Assembly (NCBI RefSeq): GCF_037975245.1
Contig: NC_092566.1
Coordinates: 3,224,001 to 3,288,000 of the forward strand
DNA from: Apostichopus japonicus
Lineage: Eukaryota > Echinodermata > Holothuroidea > Aspidochirotida > Stichopodidae
DNA: 64,000 bases
Reading direction: 5' to 3'
The first letter of the stretch is position 1. Each line of letters opens with the position of its first letter. The translations under genes and the position numbers were made by a program. Positions 1-12,599 of the stretch are shown one piece after another. Below the pieces are notes generated by a model that saw nothing but the letters and a program-made list of their open reading frames with translations, ran no database searches and had not been told where the DNA came from.

Positions 1-3000
1 TAATCTTAATTTGCATATATAGTGATATTTAGTATACATCATTTTTTTTGGGCAAATAAATTCAACTGAAATATTATCAAGTACAGACTAGAAGGACTGA
101 AAATTAAGTGTCCAAATTTTATGTTGCAGTTTGAAAGACTGAATTTTATCCCTCTTATAAAAATAGTTATACTATTTCTACATGTGCATAAAAAAGACTG
201 CTTTACATGTTTGCACTGGTATAGCAATTTGATGTACATTTTCTTAACTGTGATCTTCAGTAATAATATTGAAGTTATTCTTTTGTGTTTTCACAGAAAA
301 ATGGGTAATATGAGCTTTTGTTTTTCAGGACATTAAACAGAACAGATATATAAAATTCCTTCTTTTTATTTTATTTTTCCTTCTCATTGTTATTTTTATT
401 TTTATTTTTGGTAGATTTGTATGATGCATCTTTTCAGAAAGGGTGAATTTTTAATTTCCTAAACTTACTAATTACTCCCAGATTAAAAAAACAAAATTCC
501 TTAAATTCACAACAAGTGACAACCACAGCACTGCCACATTATCTGAGATTATAGTGTGACTAATGAATGTTCATCTATTAATGACGTCCCACCTCAAATG
601 GCGCATATTAATTAGCCAGAAGTACAAACCGCATGACATATACAGCTCCCCATAGACCCCATTTCTGAGTAATTGTTCCGTTACAATGTTTCAGTGTTCA
701 ATATTTTGTGCAGAGTCAGCAGAAATTTGAGATTGTTTGCTATATCTGTTTACATTCAAAATTAATTGTTTCCATTCTCAGTAACACTCCAGATCTATAT
801 GAGCTTGCCCGGAGATTTACAATACTTCTTAAGACCATTTTGTTTTGCATCTACAGAATTTTCTTTCCATCTTATTCACAGTATGTTATGATCATGATGA
901 ACAATACAAGTGTTTACAGGCATTATTTTACAGTTCAGCTTTTTGTTTTTTTAATTAAAGTAGCTGCCAAAATTTCACAAATCTTTCTGTAAAGATACCG
1001 ACCCAAAATCAGATGATAATCGATAAAAAAAAAGACTCCTAGATTTTTCCTCATAATTAATGTTAATGATAAAGCATTCAATCGTTACCCGGGGACAAAT
1101 TCTTTTAATGGTCGTCGGGGACGACCGATATCAGTCTTGGAGTGCGTGTCCGGCGGACGACAAGTTGTTTACATCAAATTCAGATCGCGTTGTAACTAAA
1201 TACTCCAAAATTAGATAAAGTGATAAATTGGTTATCATCCTTCATCACTTCATGGAGAGACCGAAATAAAACCAAAAATCGCGATATAGACCTACTGTAT
1301 GATCCATCCACAGCTGGTGTTCTGTTCACTATAAAACCTACACATCTCTCAGGACTACAGTATACAGATATATCTGTCAATATTTATTCGGACAATCAAA
1401 TCTGCAGCTTGACCCAAAGAGTAATTAAAACAAATTCCTTAAAATTTTGCCCTGATAACATTCATTCCAAACAATAAATAATATCCTTTTCACATCAGCA
1501 CTGATCAATTAAAAACTGTAACTTTATCAAAAACTATATTCCTTTGTTTTCTTCGATTATTCAAGCCTTGGCAATTCAAACTCATGGAAATGCAATTGGA
1601 CAAGACACTATTAAAGATACCTGACGTGACCTTTAACCTACATTTTCCCATAATAAACGACACTAACTTTTGTTTTCCTCTGTTTTTTTCCTGTTTTTTT
1701 TATCAGTAAAAGTGTCTACATAGCATGGATAGGCTTGTAGGGTCGTAGCTACTGTATATAAGCAATGTACACCTCGCAGTCACAACACTTTTGCATCTAC
1801 TGTAGATGAAGGAAAACGAAATTGCCGTGCATGTGTTTGTTTTGCAAAAGATTATACATGTACCGTTTTGCATTTTAAATCAGTTAGTAGAGATGAAACG
1901 AAAAGTTGTTTGCAGTATTAGTAAATACACGTCAGTGTAAATACAGAAAAAGATTAGGCTTAACAATTGCATTTTATGTTCAGTGTATAATACACCACTA
2001 CTTGGATGGGGGGGGGGGGTGGAGACCAAGCTTAAATAAAGGCAGGGAATTATTTATTTGATTCCACAGGTCACAGAATGCTATGCAAAGTGTCCTAGTA
2101 TATGAAGATGTATATTAGTTTTACTACACAAGTACCAATGTAGCATTTGAAAAGAGACAAAATACAGAGCCTTCCAAATTGCGATCAAATTTTTCCCTGA
2201 ATGGTTAGAACGGGAGCAACTTTTCACACATTTCCCCTGTAATCTCTTCTTCCCTTCAAATTTTAACCTTACTTTAAAAAAAAAAAAAAAAACCTGCATT
2301 CTTTTGATTCACAGAGGGGACAGTATCCTCAGGATCTAGAATCAAGACTGATGTACAGCAAAGATATGAAATTAAAAATATATTTTAGGCAACAAAATCA
2401 AAAGGTTAGATGGTCTACTAACAAAAGACATTTTACAAATTTTCAAAATGGCAGCACAGAATTTCGAAATTACCATCAAACGACTACGATTGCCCATAAC
2501 ATCACTCCATCACGAACAATACTCCCACTTTCACTTAAAAATTGAATACTGTAACGTGTAACCATTGCATTTTCTTCTTGGTTACAATTCAATCTTTTGC
2601 TCAAATTTTTAAAGTGTTTTTTGCACGGTCCTCACAGTTGCACCTGCAAAACAGATCATCACAAAATCGCCCCGAAAAGTCCAGGGGCCGTAATTGGAAA
2701 TATTTTTGCAATTTAGATGAAGGTAAAAAGTGGTGGTCAAAAATTCATGGAATGGAATTCTGGGGATGTTATGAAATATCGGCAAAATGTACATGATAAA
2801 GTGCACCAACGACAGAAAGGTGCATAAAATTTCAAGCACATCGCTTGTTAAGTAAGGCTGGTAAGGTATCAATTAACTACAGGATATTTATGCAACAAAC
2901 AAATGGCTTGATAGCAATCGTAATGGACGGAAGCAGACTTTTGCATAACTCAAATATGAGGGGGAAAAAAAACGAGCAGAAGATAGCTTCATTTGACAAG

Positions 3001-6000
3001 TTGCAACTTTAAGTGAGATGTGATAATACGTAAAGATTGTTTTTGTTAAATAACGCACGTAGGAATGCATGTACAGCCACATACTGGGTCTGTTTTGCAC
3101 TAAGTTTGCTTCAAAGCTTGTCGTTCACATGTGAATATTAAAGTAAAACTGAAAAGTGTAATAATGTCTGAGAGTTATAAATGGACAGAGTCTTTTGTCT
3201 AAATGCAACAAAAAATTGTCAGCAAGATATTATGTCGACAATGGTTCTAAGTATATATATGAACTGGCAGTACTAGCAAAAGTCCTAGAGACCTTCATAA
3301 AGCAACTGTTTTGTTTAACAAGAGATAATGTCTGATCCATATGAAATGCAAAGACAAACTGGTTATGTAAAAAAACTTACAAAACAACTTGTTTCATTGT
3401 AGGTTGTGTAGAACATTAAGTGAAGTTCTATGCTATCCGACAACATGGAAGCATTCACCCTAACTAAGCTTCCATACTAAATGTAGTTTCATTATCTAGT
3501 GAAATTTCATTTAAAAAAAAATAAAACCCATATTTTGAAAATTCCTCATCTGCTTATTGCATTTCAAAAAAACAAAAAAAGAATTAAGTAAATGAGTGGT
3601 AACATTTCTAACAATGTAATGAAGTTACATTATGAACTCAAAACATATTATTTGAAGAAAAAAAAGAGGTAAATTTTCAAAATTCCTCATTTCCTTAATA
3701 TTACATTTCATTAAAAATAGGGAAATGTAAAATGCGTCATGAGTAGTATAAACATCTCTATCATATTACAGTTTGTAGTTTCTTCAAATTTCATTTAAAA
3801 AACAAAAGCCAAATTTTGAAACTTCCTCATCTCCTTAAAATTACATTTCATTAAAATTGGGATATGTAAAGTGTCTGAGTAATAACATTTTTTAGCATCT
3901 CGCAGTGTTGTAGAAACTTAGAGAACATAGAAGCTGAGATCGTATGCAAATAGCCAATTTTATGCACGCATGTTATAGAAAACTATCAGGGGACATTTGA
4001 GGCCAGGAGGGGGACAAATTTCATTACGGCATGTATAGATGCTGTCCATAAATGTATTAGATAAACATCATTGTGTGTTCTAAATTGTGTTAACTGAATG
4101 CCTACATAGGCATGTGAATGAAGTACTGTATATATACCAAGGGGTTGGAAAGGGATAAATTTTGTGGAAGGCAAAGATATATATGCGAGTATATTTGCCC
4201 AGTGAATTAGGCATTTCAAAAATGACGAAGATACGCATGCCAAGTGTCAGTATGTGTTTAGGAGGGGGCTAGGGGAGGTTTTCACAACCAACCGGTGTCC
4301 CATAAGCAGCTACAATGACCGAATGTATGCCTGCAGTAATAACATGACTTATGGACATGAACAGAGAATTTAAATAGAGACACAAAGCAAGAATTTTTAC
4401 AATGCCTGGTATTGTATGCTTTTGTTGGCCAAACTAGACAGGTGACCAGTGTTATATATGCACACAGTACAGTGACATATGATAATAATAATCAGCAGTC
4501 ATATTTTACAAATGTGGGAGAAGCCCTCAAGGGCTTATGTATAACAATTTACACGTTGGGTGGCTTCCAATTCAACATTGGAAATTAAACTACCAGATAA
4601 CCTCCAGTCTTTTACTATGAAATAATGCTCCAAGTGTTACTGTCAAAAATTTCTTAGATCCAACCCATGGTTTGACATATATACAGTAGTCTGTGCTATA
4701 TTATTGTGACAATGCAGTACAGAGCTCTGGGGTTGTGGATGTATGTTATATCAAACATTTTCTAAACCGAACATTCTCCACAGGCTTGCGGTACTTACGG
4801 TTAAAAGACGTCATTTGCTTCTAAGGTTTTAAATGATTAACATGTATCAATTTCCTTGAAACGAAACTAATTTTTTGTGAAAACATGTCAGTACTATCTC
4901 CATGTCACTTGCATAGATATTGGTTGACATTGACTTTAACTTATTTCCGTTTCTCTAATGTACGTACAACAATAGTAACACTGCACGCTAGTGCATCACC
5001 ATTGATATCTTAATTTATATTGTTACAGGTACATATATAACTGTATTTGTGCTTCACCTTTTATAATTTGGTATAGCGTGACCACAACTTACATACATGT
5101 GTAAGAGGCTTCTGTAATATTAATGCTTTTTGATACAGAGTGGTAAGACTTCTTATCGCCAGGGGGAAACAAACTTGTGGGAAGGGCTTCCTAAAGATGC
5201 TTCTTTATATGCATACCTGTAATATAGGCAACATATTAGGAGGGCACCTTCTCCTGATGCTGTGATAGGCCTCTTTGAGAAGTTTCATGTGGGAGGGACT
5301 TCTTCCAATGCCTCCAGTGATATGGCAAAGGGCTTCCTCCAGTGAAATGTGAGGGCTTCCTCCAGTGAAAGGATATGAATGTTGAGATCACTTACATACA
5401 ATATGGTTTCACATTTTGTGCAGACAGTCCTGACTTTAGTGAGCTAAATTGCAAAAATTCTTAACTCAGTATAATGCTTGAAAACTTGTTTGATGTCTCA
5501 CAAACACACCATTACCATTACTACATTCCCATATACCTTGCAAAGAACACGGTCTTTGAAGCCAGCACTAATAACAGATCTTTCATCCGTGACATCAGCC
5601 GCTATCTCATATTGTACTGCAAGTGTAAGCTTTACACTACTTAACATTTTGAACCTGATATGTTCCGGTTACGATTACAAATTCGGGTGTCACAAAACGG
5701 GGAGAACGGAGGCTGATTTTCTCTACGCAGATAGTTTTCAGACTTCCAGGAGGAGCCGGGGCCACCATAAATAACGAAAAAGCGACATGCAATTTTAGCA
5801 AACAGCGAGATGTCTATCATGTGTAATGACCACTGGGTTTTGAATTTCTTAACATTTTTATTAACTTTAAGATGGATTTTTATTAGTACTGTACATAAAT
5901 AATATGTCATTCTGACCAAGTCATGAAGTACAGCACTCAATCCTCAATTTAAAGTCACCGGGAAAAAATTTGTGTGTCACACAAAATTAAATATTTTTTA

Positions 6001-7192
6001 TAGCGCTGTAATGTTGCCTTGGTAAACCATTCAAGAATTTGCACAATCGCAGTTCTTACAAGGTCCTTTCGGTGGATTCTAGCGACAAACAACGTATTGG
6101 GTTGGTGTGTGGGTGGATATAAGTGACACTGTTTTCTTGTATTGTTCTCTCTATTTACTTATAAATGGGAGCGCTCTACTAGACAAGCCCTCTGGGTTTT
6201 TTGGAGTGCTTCCTTTCACAATTTTCCCTGTTGTTGATATGTTTTGTGACTTAGTTAACTTCTCTGTACTTATATTGTGAAGAAACAACTAAATGAAATG
6301 AAAACAGGTTTTTGCAGGTGTCGATCCACAGGATTGTTCACTACCCCCACCACTCCCTTTTTGCAATACCACACACCAATAAAAAAAATAAAAATTCAAC
6401 ATACAACCTTGCATGTTGAACTAATTTTATACATTCAAACCATCTTCAACGACTAACTATAAATATCACCCTTTAATAGCGTAATTTAAGAGTCTGCACT
6501 CTCCTTGTTTGTGGGTAATACAGCTCTTTAGATGCCAACCATCAGATCAAATGGAAGTAGGGCACACATAAACATAATTATTCTTCTCAGCCATTGTAAT
6601 GAGCTATTTGCAAGAAAATTATGGCATCTCACTCTGAAACTATCATATATTTCTTACATTTTTGGGGGGGGGAGAGGGGGGATTGGCAGGGGGGATCTGA
6701 TGCCTAAATGATACTTCAACTGTTCATTTAACATGGTAACAAGTCTTTAATAGAGTAAAATACTCAACTGAATGCAGTATTATTACTTTTGAATGGTGCA
6801 TTGGGTTGATATTGGCAATTTGGCATATATTTATTCAATCAAGGCAATTTTTTTTAAATTCTGCAGATCTTGAGATACAACTGATCTAATGAGGAAATGA
6901 TGTTTGTTATTTGAACTATATTGTTCACTGACACTACGATGGACCTATGAACCTATTCAATCAAAAACATCAGCAATGTTCAGATTTAAAACCGCAGTGT
7001 TTTGGTTAAAATTTGGAAACGGTTAGTGAGGGAGGGTACAGGCACTCTAAATCTACCAGACTTAAAAGTGTGTTACGTCACAACGTCATCGTTCAAGCTA
7101 CACGCTGCAAGTAACACTGTTTAAATGTAGCCATTGAACAGTGTATTATGGACCGTATAGAGCCAACACGTACAGTTAAAATCCGTTGTCGC
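1..7192. other. Gene-free AT-rich DNA at the left edge
   Basis: Open frames are all under 100 codons and match no family I recognise. Visible structure: a CpG-rich hairpin near 1112, a G run at 2009-2018, an AT-rich triplication at 3486-3910, and short GGGCTTCCTCCAGTGA repeats at 5325-5370. Confidence 0.5.
3486..3910. repeat. Imperfect AT-rich tandem repeat, about three units of 130-150 bp
   Basis: Recurring blocks are ATTTCATTTAAAAAA, TTTTGAAAnTTCCTCAT and ATTACATTTCATTAAAA followed by a TAACATTTnT stretch. Divergence between units is high, so the triplication is old. Confidence 0.55.
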
Positions 7193-7537
7193 TTAAAGGG
7201 TGTGAAGACTCGCGCACAAAGAAACGTCTCATGCCGGTAATCTGACCTAGTTTCGACTGAGGTGTAACAGACGGTAATTAGACACTAGTGTACAGTCACT
7301 ACATGCAGCTACGGTCAATACCCATAACACAGTGTACATAGCAGCAAAGGACATCTCAGCAGGGAGTTGTGATGGAACTCCCTGATCTCAGGTCCAGATA
7401 AATGATAACAAGGTGTCACTTTTCATTACTGTCTGCATTTTGTAGCAATAAGAAAAAAAACTTCACTTGCAAGAAACAAAAAGTTAACTTTTTCACAGGG
7501 CGGCACGCGGTTTGGGGCGAGCCTTCAATGCCTTTAA
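7193..7537. mobile_element. TTAA-bounded MITE, copy 1
   Basis: The 345-bp unit starts TTAAAGGGTGTGAAGACTCG and ends with the inverted partner ending GAGCCTTCAATGCCTTTAA. TTAA at both ends suits the four-base target duplication of piggyBac-type elements. A second copy lies inverted at 18898-19270. No coding capacity. Confidence 0.75.
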
Positions 7538-7904
7538 ATATAAATCGTAACTTCAAATGGCTCACACGTTTCACAATCTATAGAATGCCTTCAATACGAG
7601 GAAAAAACTGAGAAGGATGGCCAATACAGTGAATATCTGGGGACCACACTGTCAACTGCAAGAAATTATCAAATACTTCTCAAATTTGCTAAGTGTGAAT
7701 AATATTGTACGCACTGAAGTATTAGTCATTCTTTGCTGTAGTCATTCCTATTTAGCGACATTTAAAAGAGCACAAAGATTTAAGGTATTTTTTACTAGTT
7801 CACAGTTGCACAGAGCAAGTTACTTTTCTTACAGCGGAGAGCCTAGATGTAAAGTACTGTACTTGGTCCTGATGGGGATATGAAGTCTCTTCAGTGGAAA
7901 CACC

Positions 7905-8737
7905 TAATCAATTATTATTTATTATTATTATTATACAAAATTTCTATAGCGCCTTATCCAATCAGAAATTACTCTAAGGCGCTTTACAGTAAATACATAC
8001 AAACATGATATACAAATATATAAATCGATAATGTAAGGTATAAAAAGGGTAGACAATTTGTTATATACAATCTGACAATAAATTGTATAAAAACACTGCA
8101 AATGGGAAATCGAAAATTATACAAACAAATTCTTAAAATTTAAAATATATATCAATGTGAAAAATTTTAAATTTTAAAAGCGCTATAAACGCAAAATGGA
8201 AAATGCGTTGTAATAATGTGGCAATAAATAGTGTAGAAAGCACAGTTAATGAAATGCAGATCTAAAAAGAAAGGTTTTGACTCGTTTTTTAAATTCATCT
8301 ATATTTTTGGCACACTTAGCTTCCTCCGATAAACTGTTCCATAATGTCGCAGATGAGTAATCGAAACGCCTGTTTCCGTAAGTAGAAGTTTTAATGACAG
8401 GTTTGGTAAGTAAGGACTTGGATTCTGAGAGTAGAGATCGAGTAGGCTTGTATTTATGTATTAATTCAGAGAGGTAGATAGGGGCTAAACCATTAAGTGA
8501 CTTATATGTTTATAACAGAATCTTATAATTGAACCTGCAATGAATAGGCAACCAGTGTAAGTCACGTAATACAGGTGTAATATGCTCATGTCTATGAGTG
8601 CGACTTACAAGCCGTGCAGCGCGATTCTGAACTCGCTGAAGGCGATCGGTCAGCTTGTGAGGCAGACCATATAGCAGGGCATTGCAGTAATCCAGTTTTG
8701 ATGTCACAAGGGCATGGATTAGAAATACTACCTGTTT
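7905..8737 (-). mobile_element. 5'-truncated LINE (CR1/L2-like) with reverse transcriptase C-terminus
   Basis: Minus strand 8735-8246 encodes the end of a non-LTR reverse transcriptase: TSKLDYCNALLYGLPHKL, RLQRVQNRAARLVSRT, HITPVLRDLHWLP, then after an in-frame TAA (near 8510) TYKSLNGLAPIYLSEL and the ending around WNSLSEEAKCAKNIDEFKK. The coding end is TAA at 8246-8248. A 340-bp 3' UTR follows and ends in a GGCGCTATAG motif and an ATT microsatellite tail (7909-7934). The internal stop and 5' truncation make it a dead copy. Confidence 0.85.
8246..8707 (-). pseudogene. LINE reverse transcriptase fragment with in-frame stop
   Basis: Coding remnant within the LINE above: about 65 open codons, one TAA, then about 87 more codons in the same frame. 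The conserved blocks LDYCN, RLQRVQN and DLHWLP are typical of the thumb-side end of CR1/L2/Rex-type reverse transcriptases. No endonuclease or catalytic YxDD region is present. Confidence 0.8.
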
Positions 8738-8749
8738 TACAGTTTAGCA

Positions 8750-11700
8750 ATTAGTTGTGGAATATTGGAATGAATTGCACTTTGTTATAATGCCATATTG
8801 ACAAATATTCCCTCTCAGAGGAGTTTCATAAAAACCGACACTGGCATGAAGCTCCTTAAGTACTAATGAATAATGCAAACGAGATTGCAAAGATTGACGT
8901 AAATAACTAAATATTCACCTCATTGGACTATTCACCTGTCCTCTAACTTTGTCAATGATTCATCCAGAATATTTATAAATTGTGGTTCGATAAAAAAAGA
9001 CGGAAAAACTTCAAAACTTAGCTCAATGTGGTATTGAACTGAGGACAGGCAGTTCAGCCTAATTAACTGTTTGCAAACGTTCTTCAAGCAAATGCAGTTC
9101 GTGTATTTATGTACATATATTACACAACTGCAAACATGAATAGAGTAGATTACATCATACATACCATTGCACTGATCTTTATTTACTATACAATGAATAA
9201 CTTAGTTCAGTATCTGTGTGCTATGTCAAATATCAGCAAACTCTGCTACTTCCTTCCCATACAATACATGTAGAGTATATGTACATACAGTATATATGCA
9301 TTTATGTACACGTAGCAGTCCATGCATTGCCAACCGTCACACAGAAAACTCATAAAGATTGATCGGAAACCAGACAAAACTGTTGGACAGTATTACCAGA
9401 GAAAGGCCTTGGCAAAGTTAGAGCACCCTCCAAAGAGCTGGAGTAATTATTATTTAAATATCTAACGTAGCAATTAACATGCTTTAACAGGTGTGTAGTC
9501 CATACAATCGGATGCTCCATGTTGGACGGGGGTATTCTAGAAGGACAGAATGAAAAAGGCTAACGTTGAACCTCTTCATCGGTATAACACTTTCACTTTC
9601 AGTCTTTGACCAGTTCCTAAGTCTGTCAATCAAATCATTCGATGATGTTTATTGCCCTTTTAACGGTCACCATAACCAATTCAAGATGATTGTCATGCAA
9701 GCCAAACAGAGACCTACTGTATGCTATTGTCATTACTAATACTTGACACAGATATTTACATTATAGTTTGTATTCTCATTACTGTAACTTATACAGTATA
9801 ACAAGGTTACCCATATAGATAACATCCATATAGTATAACACACCAGTGTACTCTCTTTAGTATCAACTTTGCAGAACTGAGGGCTGGTGCATCAAAGCAT
9901 GGTACAGTACAATGTGATATCTACAGTATAGATACCTGTCAAATAATGTAGGCCTGCATTACTCAAGCACAAGCTTCAAACTTCAACATGCATTTCTCTG
10001 CCATTCTAAAATCATACACTATATATATTGAATTACCAAGATACATCATTTAAATATTCATGCACATTGCTCAAATGCATATTTGTAAACAATTTGGAAT
10101 GTCAGATCTATAAGAAAATATGGAAAAGATTTTAATTTTTCACTTTTTGAGGATTTGTAAGGGAAATGGCATATGCAGGGGAAGTACAATCAGATCAAGA
10201 CAATGACCTCTGGAATATGGATGTAAAGTAAGAACTGTGTATAGGGAGAATTGTCTTCCATAATTCTATCTTTACCAGGCAGTGGTTTTATCTTGACTCT
10301 AATAAATATCTGTGAACCATTTTTGGCCACATTATAGTGATGACACAGCCAGGTCAGCCCAGGGGAATTTATGACACCAGGATCCCTTTTGAAGTTGATA
10401 TTTTTTTTAAAGTATAGTGTAAAATAAAATGTATATAACTAGAGAACATTTTTCTTCATCCAGGTGCCCCCTGGTTGACCTCAGGTCCCTGGTGGAGCTC
10501 TACGTTCAAAAGTATTTGGCAATTGCATGAGAGGTCTGTTATGAATCAAAACATGATATTCATGCTTCCTTCTAAAATGTCATAGACAACAGGAAATATG
10601 CAGTTCACTGTAGCTAAAGATGCTGTTTTTTTTTTAAATCCATATTTGTGTTGCTACATTAGCCATGCTGATATCCAATAGGAAATGTCAATATTGTCAT
10701 AACACTAAACCAGCATTTCAACACATGTATGTATTGGATTCAAAGGTCCCCAAACAACATTATGTATATGAAAGTTGTCTGCATTTTTTGTGAGATTGTA
10801 CAGGATTAACAACATGATTGGTTGCAATCCTTTTCACCCTTAAGGCCTTATTTTTTACCCAAAAAATAATAATAATAGAAAAAAAAACCTGATGTATGTA
10901 TTTGCATTTTATTACATTTGGGAGTGGTTGCAGGGGGTGGCATAGGGAGGGGGTGTGAAGGGGAGGGGTAGTGGAAGAGGGCTGATTCCTAATGTCTCTG
11001 CCAGGGTTGATTTCTTGGCAATGTAAACCAGGTAAAAACAGGGAAAAAACTGGTAACACCAGATGAAGCAGTTATTGTTACAATCATTCATAGGTTTAAT
11101 TTCTGGATGGTCTTCTCAAGTCCATTATAATCTACTTTTTAAACCAACTCTACTTATGAACTCCCAATTACTTAGGCATGTTTGAATGTATTTTCACTAA
11201 CTTTGTATTGTTTTTTTTGTTTTTTGTCTTGCTTGTTTTGTTTTTTTCTTATTTTTATGATACTTAGGTGATATTTGAAAACAGATAATGCTCATAAACA
11301 TAGAGTGCTTTCCATATATCAGTAGCAGACTGGATCTTTAGTTTGAATGTGTACAGGATGCTGTACGAGTCTCCAAACAACTCAATCGAGTCCCTTGTAA
11401 TTAAGTCACACATAATTTGCAGGAGAGGTGTACAAATAGAACACCAATGAACCATCAATTATGACTAAGACTATAGTTTTCAGTCCAACAGAAAGCGATT
11501 AACTTAAAAATCGAATATTAGATAGTTTTGAGGTTACTGAAAATATAAATTGTCTTTGATGCCTGCCTTCGTTACTCCCTTAACTGACCTACTCAAGATT
11601 TCATTTTCAGTTTTCAAAAGTAATCTTTTTTTTTTCCAGTTTCAGCATTGCATTAGAGCTTGAAAATGTTGACTGAAGAAATGTAAGTTTTGAAGATGAA

Positions 11701-12480
11701 ATTGGCATTGCAGGTCACCAGGAGCGGACGGTAGCCTAATGCTCTAAGCTAAACATGACAACGAGAGTGCAATTGTTGTGAGGGGACATGGAAGAGAAGT
11801 AGATTTTATATTCTAGGTAAAAAGGAAATTAAAAAGGAATGAAACTAGTTTCCATTGATGTGCAGGTGCATTGCAAACATCACATAAAATAGGAGATGTG
11901 AATTGAGATCCAATAGTCATCATTACCAAGTTCTTTGTCATACCTAACCATTCCATTTGTGAAATATTCAACTTCAAAAGTTATGCCTAACATTAGTGGT
12001 AGTAAACTTCAATATGCCTAACTATAGGCCTACTGTCCAAGTTGTCCTAAAGTTGCTAAGTATGATAACTAGTTCCAGTAGTCCTAGGTCTGTGTACTAA
12101 CAATAAGTAGATGAATGAAACACTGAAAGTTACAGTATTGGGTCTAAGACTGTTACGTGCTGTCCAGGTTTAAAGCAAAGTTAGGCTAGGTCTTAGTTTG
12201 CATGACAGTCTTAAACGATAACCAATTATGTTGTATGCTCGGGGCCTACAACTAGTATTGTAGCTGTTGAATGTTTGATTTAGCCCTCTTATTTGCAAGT
12301 CACACTTGCAGTTACAAAAGAATAACAATTTTGACATAGCTAAGCACAATGGTAGTAAGCATTATAAGTGGGCAGTTCTAACCAGTGTTTATAATTGGGC
12401 TAACGTTAGAACTTGACTATTGAAGTAGCCAAAGTAAGCCTACTGTTGCATGGGCTAGCCTAAGTTAGTATTGAAGTAAT
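8750..12480. other. Gene-free stretch
   Basis: Only short open frames without recognisable domains, AT-rich simple sequence and T runs (for example 11212-11260). I see no exon or mobile element here that I can support. Confidence 0.45.
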
Positions 12481-12484
12481 CTAA

Positions 12485-12580
12485 CTAGTAGCCTCGTAGT
12501 GTAAAAGTTAGTGAGACCAACCCGGTAATGATGAGAGGTTGAAATCCCAGCTGGTTATTTAGGCTCCTTCAACGTGGTCC
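12485..12580 (+). mobile_element. Possible tRNA-derived SINE head
   Basis: A GTAGCCTCGTAGTGTAAAAG stretch is followed about 40 nt later by GGTTGAAATCCC, one base from a B-box (GGTTCRAnTCC). The spacing is tRNA-like, but the remainder is not a foldable tRNA to my eye. Confidence 0.3.
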
Positions 12581-12599
12581 GACTGATTTTAACCTTAGT

